Below, one piece after another: positions 11,974 to 23,900 of a stretch of 64,000 nt of DNA. The first letter of the stretch is position 1; each line of letters opens with the position of its first letter. Both the position numbers and the translations under genes were made by a program. The notes below the pieces were generated by a model. It worked only from the letters and a program-made list of their open reading frames with translations, did not search any database and was not told where the DNA came from. Source of the DNA: Cymodocea nodosa (lineage: Eukaryota; Streptophyta; Magnoliopsida; Alismatales; Cymodoceaceae). The DNA lies in NCBI GenBank assembly GCA_036874045.1, contig CM072335.1, positions 27,473,501-27,537,500 on the forward strand, written 5' to 3'.

Positions 11974-14900
11974 CTATTTGTTGTATAAGTAAACAATGGT
12001 GAAAATGAAGAATCCCGCCATCTGCAAAATTTTTTTAAAAAAAGTCAGGTTAGAAGGGATCAAATCAGTTTTCAATATTTTTTGAAAAAATCTAATACTT
12101 TACCAGTTCACACAGATCAAGTACTATGAGAAAGTGGAATCTGCAATCTATACTTACTGTGGAAAATGCAGCTCCATAGTAAGGGTATGCTGCAGTCAGA
12201 AACCTCTCGTATTCATTGTGTCTGAAAGGCCTAACAGGAATCTGCAATCCAAACAACTTGGTAATTAATAGTACAAGGTTACCTATGCTGAAATTCAAGA
12301 TCTTCTATAAATTTGATTTTATCGATAACTTGGCTGTTGAGGATTTTGATAAACAACGGGAAAATATTATTTTGTTGGGTTTAATTTTTCAGTTAGTATG
12401 CATAAAGTAACGATACATGCTTTCGATCAAATGGTGACAATAAAGATCACAAACCTGCTTTGAAAGTGATAAGCTAGTATAACCAAGCCTCTGATACTCT
12501 ACTTTAAATTGGAAAACTCCATAAACATCAGGAACTCTGAATGATGTTGTATGGATACCCTGTTGAAAGTTATCATATGTCCATACAACAAGATTGTTAT
12601 CAGGAGGAATTCCTATCTTTTCATTAAATAAAAATAATGGTAAGATTGCTGCTCATACCTTCTCATCAGTGGATAATGTTTTCAATACATAGGGGCTCAT
12701 CATATAGAACTGAAGTTGGACATCATCAGTTATATATGGTTTCCAGCTCGCACCGGACCATTCATAGATTTCAACAGAGTATTCCTGAACAACGAAAGAA
12801 ATTAGAAAACTAGGAACTTACAGATTTTCTTATTCTTATTTTTTATTATCATTACAAGAAGCAGCAATTACCACGTCATCTTTAATTCTGTACATGGCTG
12901 GTTCTTCCATTTCACCAACCTTATGGTGCTTAACATTGACAGCCTGCAAGCAAGTGCAAGTATTTAATATCACGTTTCTTTTTTCAGAAAGCGAAACAAG
13001 CTGATTTCTATCAGTTCAAGTGTCCTCTGCCATTCGTTTGAGTTATTAACATTCATGTATAAAAGTACAGAAAAAAATAACTATTACGTCCTTCAGTCTA
13101 TGGTGTCTGAAATGAATTTTCATGCTTCACCTTGAGATGACCTCTTTCATGGAAGACCCATTTGCTAACTTCATTAACAAATTGCTTATTGCCTGATAGC
13201 TCATATCTACAACCATAAAATTCAAATTCTTAGACCCCATGAAAACACAACAAATGAATGAAACAAATTGATCGAATCAAAATTGGAAATTTACTATACC
13301 CATACAGTGAACAAATGATGGAAATGTTTAATTTGTTAGAATCATAATCTATTTTCAATAACTAACGATCAATAAAATAGAGGGCTAGAGATACAAAAAA
13401 CTATTCAGAAATGCCAAGCAAGCTTCTCTCATGTGCTACTAAATCTATATGACAAGCGATGTTCAAAAAAATCATTCCTTAACAATCATCAAGACTCAAG
13501 TAAACAATAGGATATCCACTTTTTATTCAAAACAAAAAAGAATATCTACTAGATATCTTAGCAAACCATAACTCAGGTCCAAATTGCACCACATGATTTA
13601 CCAACTACTGTCACATATTTTCCTTGTAAAGATTCACATTGGCTAAATCTTCTTAAAACTTTTAAGATGGAGTTATACGAATATTTATTTCTTAGTTATT
13701 TTCTGAAATTATCAAGTTGGAGTTAGTTAAAGCTCAAAAATTGATAACAACTGAGGTAAAAATTAGAAAATTTAAAAAATGTGCAGCTTTTTTTTACATG
13801 TAATACAAACCTTATCACTTGTCTGTCTTTACCTTTCTTTAGAAGTATAATGCCTCATTGAATCCCAAGTACAATTACAAGCGGTCAAACATGTCATTCG
13901 ACAGGTAAAGACTAGCATCCTTCTAGCATCATTTGTTCTACTTGCTAACAAAATATCACAAAAACAATTTCCTGGGATACCTAGGATATTTGTTCTTTAA
14001 TCATGTTTCCAACATATTCCAGCATATATCCTACTTTAGAATAATCAAACTCTGATATGAAGTTGACATTCTAAACCTTTGTTATGTGAAATACAGTCAG
14101 AACATGACAAAGGAACTCAATGACAAAGAGAAATAACTCACGTATTTGTGCTTCCCACCTTCTTTACACTAGATTTCAAGAACCTGAAAAGGAAATGATA
14201 TTGCATCAAGAGGTAATTTATATCAAAATAATTATCAACATAAATGTTGGAAATCTTCATACCGGTCACTGAAAAGATCCATGGAACCTGAGATTACAAT
14301 TCTTGCATTATTTCTGGCCTGTAAATGAAAGGAAATTCATAATGACGTGTCATTAGATTAGATGGTTCCAAACATTCTATAACTTGAATGGTGAACACCA
14401 CTCAAACAATAAGTGTTATAGTTATGTAGCAGCAGTGGGTAATAGTCTCACATTTGAAATCATGCACTGTGTCCATCGTGTAACCTATACTTATAAATGT
14501 ATAGCAATAATGAATAAATAACAATCTTCCACCATTTCTTTGTCTTTATATAGAATCAAAGCCTAATTTTTTGAGAGAGAAAAAGAAAGATGAAAAACCC
14601 TAGTCACCATCATACTGTGGTGGTGAGAGTAGACCCTCAAGTGATCACCTCCTCCTACTTTGTTTCAATCTTCATGAACCCACCGTCTCTCCCATCCTCA
14701 CATCCAAACCAAACTCTCGCCACAAGCCAACTAGAAGTTTCTCACGGCCATTGCCACTCTCCCTAGTTGTCAATAAAATGTGCCATATAAAATTTGTCAA
14801 CCATCTTTTGTGCAGAAAGAGCTGAGTCCCTTTTTCATACAAAAAAGGTCTTACTGATTTCAAGCAATGAAAAAGAGCCTATATAATAAATAGCCAAACT

Positions 14901-17900
14901 TTCTAGATGGTCATGCCTCTATCAATTGATATGCAACAAGATAGAGTGAAAGACTAAGAATTTATAGGTTTTGTGATACAAAGAAACCTTATTAAGAGGT
15001 CTAACAAAAACAACACAAGCTGTGTTCAGAAAGGAGACATTAGAAATTGGTGAGGATGGCTAAATCCCCTTTATAGTTAAGATTTTTAATTTGGTTTGTG
15101 TGTAATGGTAGAGCTAAAGTCTATAGAAGCAAATAGGTATCAGATGAAAACTTATGTTTTGCCTGAGGTGGAAGTTTCAGCTGAATCGATAGGTAAGTTG
15201 CCCTTATCTTGTCCAGTTTCTGCAGCAAATTGTAAAAAAAAAAAAAATCCTAAGGAATTGGATAAGGCTCAAACTGACAAGAAGTTTAAAAACTTATAGG
15301 AAGGACTAAAAGACATCCTTGAAGGAAAATGGAGCAAGGAACAGCATCAAGCACTTCTGACTTCAGGCAATCCTGTGGTTGATTTGGAAGATGTGTAATA
15401 AAATCTTTTATGGTGCAAATCCAGTTTGGATAGAAGTGAATTTGCCAGAAATCTCTTTTATTTTAGAGTCAGAGAAGGCATTTCCTACTCAATACGAAAT
15501 TTTACATTCCATTTGCCTTGATGTTTGCATCCTTTTGCCCCTTAATGTGATCCTGATGGATAATAATCATTCCATACTTGATTAAAAAAGTTAGGTAAAC
15601 ACTAGTATGTTCCACAAGTTAGTTATCAAATTGGGCTCCACAATGTCAACTAGTGCCAATAGTTTTAGGGGGCATTTGATTTGCTAGATCTGACTCCAGC
15701 TTCATGTGAGAAGTCACCTCTTTCCTACTCCAACTTTCACATCTACTGCAGTCAGCTTGACTCCATGGCCTGTCTGAAGATGAAATGCCAAAGACACCAT
15801 CATCCATTGCAAGCACATTTTCCCCCTTTCATTGTCCTTACCATGTTAATCCATCTGATTGTCAACTTCATATGATTCAGCAATGAAGGTACGAGACGGA
15901 GAGATAGATATGCCAAATATGGGCAGTAAAGAGGTTGATTCATTGTATGTGGGTGATAGGGAGGATGATCTACAAATTAGTGAATTATAGAGAGGTAAGG
16001 AATGGAACCCTTTTGACTCTTGATGGACAAAAACTAGTACAAGTGTTGGGGAAAGTTGCTCTCTTCCAATGGCAAACTGCGTAACATTTGATAGATTCTT
16101 TTTGAGATATTTACCTTTTACAAAGTACAAAAGTGTCTTTATGCATGTGAATTTCAATGAATCTACACTGAAGCAATCTCTCACCTCCTTCACTACATTT
16201 TTTTTATTTACATTCTACACCTTGAACTCCATCAACTTCAAGGAAAGAGCAACTCCAAGTTTTACATTTTGGAAGAATTCGTGATGCTGGTGAAGCAGAA
16301 GCAACAATCCACCAATATTCACCATAGCAAACGATGCCCTTAGAAACATGGAATAAAACTGACTTCTAAAACTGTTACAGAAAAAAAGACTTCTACGTTA
16401 TGACAAGGCCTCAAGAAAAACCTCAACCTAACTAGCACCCCTTCAGCTTTATTTTGAGGGGAGGAAGAGACTCAAATACTATGAAGTTTTGTTTAGTATA
16501 TAAGTGGATAGAAAGTCTGGCATTTAATTCAACTTAACATTTCCTGTCGATCACATGCCCATTCAAATTTATAAATGGTAATGGTAGAATCTGAAATTTT
16601 GGTCTAGTTTGAAAATGACAAACATGTATTTAAACATGCTTCTTGTTTTAATGTTAAACAGAATCTTATTGCATCTATCATTAAATTGGTTTTCATTGCT
16701 ACTTGCGGTGTGTGCTTTTAACCTCATCTACATTAGATGAAAATAAGAAATGAATTGAAATGTTTATCTAATCAAATTATGCTACAGAGTATAAAATACA
16801 GACTATAATACAAAAATATTTGAAACCAGAGGTTCTCATGAAAATTTGATGGCACAATAATCCAAAAGAAGTAGTTCAGCATAAAAAAACAAAATTTTGA
16901 TGATAACAATTTCATCATTGGATCTTGTTCATGAATAGATCTAGGCAGTGCCATGCAGTGTGCACTCTTAACCTCTTCTACACTGCATGAAAGTAGGAAA
17001 TGAATTGAAATGTGTATCTAGTCAAATCATGCCATGAACTACAGAGTATAATACAAAGAATTTCAAACCAAACTACCATAGGTTCTCATGCATGTTCAAT
17101 GGCACAATAATCTAAAAGCAAGTAGTTCAGTCCAAAAAAAATAAAATTTTGATGATAACAGTCTCATCATCAGGTTTTGTTTATGTGCACAATTAGACCT
17201 AGGCATTGTGACATGTAATGTGCTAACCAGGTCAGGTATAAATGTCTAACATATACAAATCAAACATGGATATGACAATTAATATTCATGTCTTAATGAG
17301 CAGACACAAGTACAAGCATGACATGGTTATTATCGTTCTTTCATGATTAGTTGAGTTTAGGATCTTAATATGCTGTAATGTATATTATTATCAGCATTTT
17401 AAACTCTAAAGCATACCTACCACTTAACATGTCATTATTGTGGATATTTTAAATTTTAAAAATCACTGTTATATTAACATGTACTAGTGGTGTATATGTT
17501 GTAATCAAATAATATACACAATACTAGTGTACAGATAGATATATCATGTATTTATTGTGTATTAATTATGTCTTCAAAATCAGAAATGGGTACGACACGA
17601 TTATAATTGAGAGAATTAGAATACAACATGGTTATAGATGAACATTATTAAGATAAAATCCTACATGATTATCTTGTGTCATAACCATATCATGTAGAAA
17701 ATGCACATTAGTCCAGGACTCATATATGGTGACATGACAAAAAGTTTAGACATGATTTGCTAGACAGCATAAACATCTACAGACAACATAATGGTAAAAT
17801 TTACCTGCACAACAGACACCAATGATATTGAAGATCCTGTTAGAACAGGCGGTTTGGACAGTTTTGCCCTTGGATTTGCTGAGTATGCTGAGGGTGAAGC

Positions 17901-20145
17901 AGAAAGTACTTGCAATACCTGAAAACCAAGGAGATATTAATTTTTTTATATATTTTAAAAAAGTAACCTAGTGCACAAGGCTTACAAGTCACAAAAATGC
18001 AGGATCTCAAAAGAATCCAATAATATCACACCATGTCTCCATACAAATGAAGCAACAGTACAATGTGCCAACTGCCAAGGCTCACCCTCTAATAAAATAT
18101 CTAATAACTGTGCAATGGAAAAATATGAATTGCATGAGTAGTTGAGTAATTGACAAATTGTAGAATATACCAGATTATTGGCTGCATTTACGGCATGACC
18201 AATACCTTGGAAAAGTACAGGAGCCTGCAACCATTCAGATGAAAGGAAATTCAGATGATGCTAAATGTTACAGGATCAAGTACTTTGCAATCAAATCCAG
18301 AAGTATTCCCTCCTTTATATTTTTCCTCAAAACCACAAGGAAAGGGTAGAATGCAAAGGGTTTTTGACAGTTTCAGATTATAAACAGTGTGTAGCATTTG
18401 AGTACTGTGCCTCTAGGTTTGTTGCCTGTATGTATTAACGAGATAAAATGCTTAACCACAAATAGTTAGATTTTTAACTAAATTTTCTAGCAAGGAAGAT
18501 TTGTGCATTCTTGGATCCTGTTATGTCCATGAAAATTGCTTTGATTGGTGGAAAGGGGATAAAACATGGACAAATCCATGCAAACTTTTCATTTGTGACT
18601 ATTGTTAAGCAGGTGGAATTTGTTATGATCTCCATATTTCATTTGTTTGTATTTTTTTAGAAATTTCAATGATTTTAAGGTGATCTATTGAAACAAACAC
18701 AACCTTGTTGTTGAAAACTTTGTTTCGACCCTTTATGAAAAGTTACAGGTCTCAAATTCTATGTAGTGACCAAGAAGGCTTATGTGTTGATTAGATGCAT
18801 AGAAAAATTTAGTTGTTCTAAACACTTACATCCCAGATGACCTAGTTGAAACTTGAAAGGAAGAATATGGCAGAACTACATGAGACTTGTTCTATTGATT
18901 CTTGAACTTGCATGAATATGCTATGCCAACATTAGGTCAAACTTTGTTCAAAAGTTTGTGAGATAGACTACAGAAATAATTTGAAATCATCTCTGGTATA
19001 GCAGAAGGAAATTCCATAGGGACTTCAGTTGAATCCCTGTAGTCACTGCAGTTGAAATGCTAAAATTTTATTCTACATCTCTATAATGAGATTTTAAGAG
19101 CCACAAATATTTGCATATCATACAACTATAAGTTATCTATCATACGTGGGATTCTAAGGTTCTCATTGAATTCTTCCAAAACACGTGTCATGAAATACTA
19201 CGATTAAATCTCAGAATTGGATTTCACAATATAAAGATAATAACCAAGAAAGCCGATTGAAAAGAGAGTGCTATGACGAAATGTACATGTATCAGCCTTA
19301 AGTAAAATTCCGCTAAAAACTATGAAATGCCGTGCTCCTCTCCCAACAATAAGGAATAAATTACATAAAACCCAACTTGGATCCCAAATTCTCTCATTAC
19401 TGGTTGCAAACAACAGCTGCACAGCCATTATATCTCACCTCAATCTTCTTCTCCCCTAAAATGACCTCTGAGTTGATGACATCGTCGCTGGCAATCAGCG
19501 TGTGGTCCCCTCCAGCATTTGAGATTGCATATCCCATGTGATCCATGACCAGTGCAGCAGGTTCCTGCAGCAACAACCAATTTCCATCTGAAGGAAGTAA
19601 CCAGAATCAATCTCTAAAAAAAAACCATAAATTGACTTACCTCGTCGAAGTCAACCCCGCACTCGGTGGCGACATCCCGGATCAAATCGGAAGCCCTCGA
19701 ATCTGCCGCCAGGACCAGATCATGCCCGGAATCTACAAACTCCACGATCCCCGCCAAGTCCAAACTCCCACCAAAACCTGAGAAAAACGAAGCCAAGTCA
19801 CCACCAGTACTACGCATCTAGGAGAGATTTAAGGACGATGAGTGACGACGGATCATTACGCTTGGCGGACGGAGAAAAAAGGATGAGCCCATCGTACAAG
19901 AACTGGCCGTGTCGCTTTAACGAAAGAGTGGAATCTTCCGCTGGCTTGAAGTCGAGATAGTAACCACGGGACTTAAGGGACTTGAAGAAGATGGAATGTG
20001 TCGATCGGATCGCGAGGTCGTCGAGGATGACAAGGAGGCGGCGGCCGGTGGGGCCGTCGTAGGAAGTGGAGCTGGAGATGGAGAGGAATGCGAGGAGGAC
20101 GAGAAGAGAAATCGGAGGAAGGAATTTGTTGGTGGGATTCGCCAT
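11974..20145 (-). CDS. DGL1: Oligosaccharyltransferase 48 kDa subunit (OST48/DDOST/WBP1 family)
   Basis: Non-catalytic subunit of the ER oligosaccharyltransferase, which transfers the lipid-linked glycan to Asn in Asn-X-Ser/Thr of nascent proteins. Thirteen exons join in frame on the minus strand: 20145-19860, 19777-19641, 19564-19439, 18224-18171, 17918-17805, 14318-14263, 14183-14142, 13206-13131, 12943-12872, 12784-12659, 12559-12455, 12241-12158 and 12021-11974. All introns are GT-AG, giving 441 aa, the normal size. Residues 1-28 form a signal peptide ([14 protein letters not shown]). Family blocks follow: [60 protein letters not shown] and [11 protein letters not shown]. Near the C-terminus is one membrane segment (about 420-438), ending YLYNK. 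No lesion is visible. Intron 5 (14,319-17,804) carries a MITE, an LTR-like fragment and a 250-bp duplication. The gene is divergent from LPEAT1. Confidence 0.95.
14430..14560 (+). mobile_element. LTR-like fragment in DGL1 intron 5
   Basis: A string resembling the start of plant Copia-type LTRs (AATAGTCTCACATT, then GAAATCATG, then a CCTATA/TTATAAAT TATA-like block and a CAATCTTCCACC block) matches similar stretches near 55,150-55,262 and 56,510-56,655. Boundaries are uncertain, and no second LTR was found nearby. Confidence 0.4.
14990..15590 (+). pseudogene. Unidentified coding-like fragment in DGL1 intron 5
   Basis: From about 15,096 the plus strand reads as a charged, protein-like sequence ([20 protein letters not shown], later [19 protein letters not shown]) in one frame with a single TAG at 15,297, ending near 15,400. 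A second open frame covers 15,379-15,585. The composition looks more coding than the surrounding intron. It may be the internal part of a decayed retroelement associated with the LTR-like fragment at 14,430, or a captured gene fragment. I do not recognise the protein. Confidence 0.3.
15668..16339. mobile_element. Tourist-like MITE with TTA target duplications
   Basis: The left end reads GGGGGCATTTGATTTGCTA. The right end, read on the minus strand, is GGGCATCGTTTGCTATG, an imperfect terminal inverted repeat. Directly outside lie TTA at 15,665-15,667 and TTA at 16,340-16,342, the trinucleotide duplication typical of PIF/Harbinger (Tourist) elements. The 672-bp interior has no convincing transposase. 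It lies in intron 5 of DGL1. Confidence 0.65.
16709..17222. repeat. About 250-bp tandem duplication in DGL1 intron 5
   Basis: The sequence from about 16,709 (starting near TGTGCTTTTAACCTC) recurs from about 16,959 (TGTGCACTCTTAACCTC) with an offset of 250 bases. Matching blocks run in the same order: GAAATGAATTGAAATGT, the ACAGAGTATA block, GGTTCTCATG, GGCACAATAATC, AGTAGTTCAG and TTTTGATGATAACA. Divergence is modest, with small insertions in the second copy. Confidence 0.85.
17225..17800. other. AT-rich remainder of DGL1 intron 5
   Basis: AT-rich intron sequence with no recognised element; it ends at the acceptor of DGL1 exon 5. Repeated ATGACATG and TATACAT strings give it a low-complexity look. 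Confidence 0.4.
18230..19435. other. DGL1 intron 3, nothing recognised
   Basis: This intron of about 1.2 kb separates the exon ending GEKKIE (19,439) from the exon beginning APVLFQG (18,224). No transposon ends, tandem repeats or coding similarity were seen. The open frame at 19,204-19,428 is next to exon 3 but has no family similarity. Confidence 0.5.
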
Positions 20146-20906
20146 TGTCGACGTTGGTCGCTACGGTCCGGGCGGAGAAAGTACGAAGTCTTCTGACTCT
20201 CAGCCAGAACCGACGGTGGACGAGGAGAGAGGTCGAGGTAGTGGGCTTGGAGCTTGGACTTCTGACTTGAGAACATTTTCTTTCGACGGTGGTGTTTTGA
20301 TAATATCAAAAAATGAATTTCGTGTCTAAATATTAATAATTTAATAATGATTATCTTTGATAAAATAAGTTTTTTAATAATTTCTATCACATATATTATT
20401 TATATATACCTATTAAATTTCATTCTTTCATAAGAGAAATAAAAGCAGACATTTTAAACTTAATGTTGGAAACAAATCTGTTTTTAGTAAAAAAAGAAGA
20501 CATAAATTCCTATTTTTATTAAAAAGGAAAAAAATTGATTTGTCTATTATATCTATTATATGATATCTACATGGATATGACAAGTACTATAAATTTTAAA
20601 TCTCAATTATCTACTAAAAATATTGATGATTTGGTTTTTAAATCTCAATTTTTTTTCTTAAATAAACAAGGATACTGTACAATATCTTTGCTTTCGTTAT
20701 TCGTTTCAAAAAATGTATAAATCACCAGAATATTTGCCACGTACCATTGGGCAGGAATCTATTCTCGTCAGAAAATCCAAATATGCTGTCGAAATTCCAT
20801 CCAAGCCGCGACGGACGCATGCTATCGATCTCCCTTCGCCGATGCTCTTCTTCCCCTTCCTCCTACACCTCCAACCATCGCAAATACTAGGGTTTCCGCA
20901 TTGGAG
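20146..20906. promoter_or_regulatory. Divergent promoter region of DGL1 and LPEAT1
   Basis: Only 761 bp separate the start codons of two genes transcribed away from each other. A GC-rich block next to the DGL1 start (to about 20,290) and a moderately GC-rich block before LPEAT1 (about 20,740-20,906) flank an AT-rich centre. A TATAAAT string at 20,716-20,722 faces LPEAT1, about 185 bases before its ATG. No clear TATA box faces DGL1. Shared control is an inference from spacing alone. Confidence 0.6.
20716..20722 (+). promoter_or_regulatory. Candidate TATA box of LPEAT1
   Basis: TATAAAT lies at the right-hand edge of the AT-rich centre of the divergent promoter. A start site about 30 bases downstream would give a 5' UTR of around 150 bases, which is plausible. 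Confidence 0.4.
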
Positions 20907-23900
20907 ATGGAAGAATTCGACGGCAAGAGCGATCGGCCGCCGAAATCTCACGTGAATTCCCCGAGTCCAAAGGACAAGCGGCCGCTCCTCAGGTCGGATT
21001 CTGACCCCTCGGCTGCTGCTCCAGCAGTTCCTGAGACTGTCGAGGAGCTGGAGGCGAGGTGTGCAGCGTACACGAGGAGGGATGTCTACGGAACGCTGGG
21101 GCTGGGGGAGCTGCCGAGTCGGGAAAAGTTCCTTCTCGGATTCGCGCTGCTGACGCTGGTGCCGATCCGGTTCGCCATCGGAACGGTGTTGGTCGTGGTA
21201 TACTACGTGATCTGCAGGATCTGCACGCTTTTTTCCGAGCCGAATCCCGAGGAGGGTCAGGGTGATTATGGACACATTATCGGGTGGAGGAGGGAGGTGA
21301 TTGTAAGGTCTGGGAGGTTTATATCGAGAATGGTCCTGTTTATTATGGGGTTTTACTGGATTAACGAAACGTATCAGGAGGTAATGTTTACGTGCCTGAC
21401 GAATGAGTTGCAGATGTCACATTTTTGTTTCGATTTTCCTATTAATTTGAAATGAGCTCTTCGGATGCTATAGTATATATCAACTCTCGTGGGTAGGATC
21501 ACCTTAATTTATATAAGGTTCCATAACGAACTTGAAGTTGAGTGTAAGCTGCTCACTTGGTTAAGCTATAAAATGCATTTGAAATGATTACTTTAGTTTA
21601 CTCTAGTGGTTCACTTAACTTAAGTTTATTTGCATCCGTAGAGGTGAGAATTTAGCAATAATTGCTCTTTAAACCTTTCATTAATGGGAGCCTTATGCAC
21701 TGTTGGTTGAGTGACATCAATAAAGAGTTATTGTTAAATTATATGCAAAATCCTTCTTTTAAAAAAGAGTGTAGTATGGTGATGATACGATGAAAAAAAT
21801 ACAATATACTTATGGGAATAGAAGTTTAACTTGAAACTGCAGAGCAAGCATAACAAGTAAACAAGAGACCTTGTTCCCTTTGTTTTGCAATGAAAGCATG
21901 CAGAGTATGGTTATATGTCACATACAAGAACAAAAAATACTGCAAAATGTGCAGTAATTATGTTGTGTAGACATTGTAGAGTTTGCACATCAAACTCTTT
22001 AGACATCGATTCAAATATATTTCTTAAAACTCAAGTTTTTTGGGTTGACTATAATCATGGACATAATCATTTCTTAACCTTTTGAGTTGTAAGAATGTCG
22101 TTTACTAAATCAAAAGAAATATAAAAAATGAGATTTTATCAAGAGGATAAGCCAGTAAAAGACGACTGTAAAGAGGAAACACGGTAAACTCAGACTACAA
22201 GGATAAAACATCTCAAGACATAAGAAGGAGAATCATAAACTGATCCATTCCAAAACCAAAGCTACCACTCAGTCTTGAGATACAATGGAGGGTAAGACTG
22301 AACTTTGAAAAATCCTTCAAATTTTCTCCAGCCATTGGATCCACCATATAGTGTGGGAAAAAACTAAATTTGTCATTTGTATCCATGGCATCTGCCATTA
22401 GATGACCTAATTTCCCCAAGGTTGGATAAAGCAACATCGTCCACTCCAAGGAGTGGTATCCAACAGTTTCATATTGATGAGTAGGTCTGCAAGAAAAGAT
22501 AAAGGGTTCTGAAACAAGGAAACATTATTTTCAATTGTCTCACAAATGTAGAATATCTCTTGAATGTGGATGGCAAAAAGAGCATTCACCTGCAAGTGAG
22601 AAACCTTGCTGCTGCTATCAGTCCTCTGGTAGCACAATCCTGTGCAAATCTGCTATTCAAACAATTGAATCTTCCTTTGGCAAAACTACAAGAGTCATTC
22701 CAGATCCATTGACTACAAGCCAACTAACAACCTCTGTAGATAAAGATGGGGTAGAGAGATCTCAGTAAGAAAGATCCACTAGTGCCCCGAAGCCAAACTT
22801 GAGAGTCAGATATGGAAGGTGAAACATCCAATCTGGTACTCTCAAGTGATGGAAGCAAAACTACAAACTTAGAGAATTTCCAATCTCTACAGAGTTAAAC
22901 ACCCCATACAACCTGACTCAATTTTCACAAAACACCAAATTTTTAAGGTGCCTAGGCAGTAAGCCAGGGCACATTTTTTATTTTGTTAAATACATATTAT
23001 ACATTGTTATACATATTTAATAATAATTATGTATACTTTTATATATTACCAATCATTGCTTCACATGGATCAATTTTCAAATTTTTCCTATCATGTCCAA
23101 TCTAGCAAATCTGAGAGCGATTCAATGTAGCTCAAAGCTGATAGAAGAGTTATGTAGACTATCGATGGTGACCTTTTGAGTTTCAAGAGGGCGATAATGT
23201 TTTTCTACGGATTAACCCTATTAAGGGCATCATGTGATTTGGAGTTCAAGACAAGTTGAGCCCTTGGTATATTGGGTCATATGAGATTTTAGTGTGAGTT
23301 GGCTAGTAGCTTATCGTTTAGACTTATCAGATGCCTTGGTTAGAGTGCATAATGTCTTCCATGTCTCGATGTTGAAGAAATATGTATTAGATGCATCTCA
23401 CGTGTTGAACCTAGTGTTAGTATCTATTGGTTGTGACTAGTTTTATCGTGAAGAACCTATACGTATTGTAGACACAAAATTACAAGTTCTTAGGAGACGG
23501 ACTATACTTTACGTCAAGGTATAGTGACAAAATCATTCTGAGCGAGAAGCCACTTAGGAACTTGAAGAGGATGTTAAGAAACTATACCCCTTCCTATTTG
23601 AAAATTCAGGTAATTTTAAGTTTTGATGACAAAACTTATTTTGTAGGGGGTAAAATGTGATGTCATCATTAAAAAAAAAAAACAAACAAAAACACATTAA
23701 GGCAGTAAAACATCTACTGCCTCACTTATATATTTAACTATATATATATATATATGTAAGTACGACGATGAATTATTTTCACCTTATTGATGACAGTCAA
23801 ATATGTTATTGACGGTGATGGCCACTGACTTATCAAGACCTTGTTCAGATCATATTCCACTCCTCATCGATGCAGAAACCAGCAACATTCTAGCCCTTTC

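Noticed and set aside
19917-20390. Long open frames on both strands around the DGL1 first exon
   Set aside because: GC-rich shadows of the real exon 20,145-19,860; none has protein features.
20901-20906. Upstream TTG as LPEAT1 start
   Set aside because: Plant nuclear genes start at ATG; the ATG at 20,907 gives a normal N-terminus.
20706-21275. Minus-strand open frame of 189 codons
   Set aside because: Antisense shadow of LPEAT1 exon 1, which carries the conserved protein sequence.
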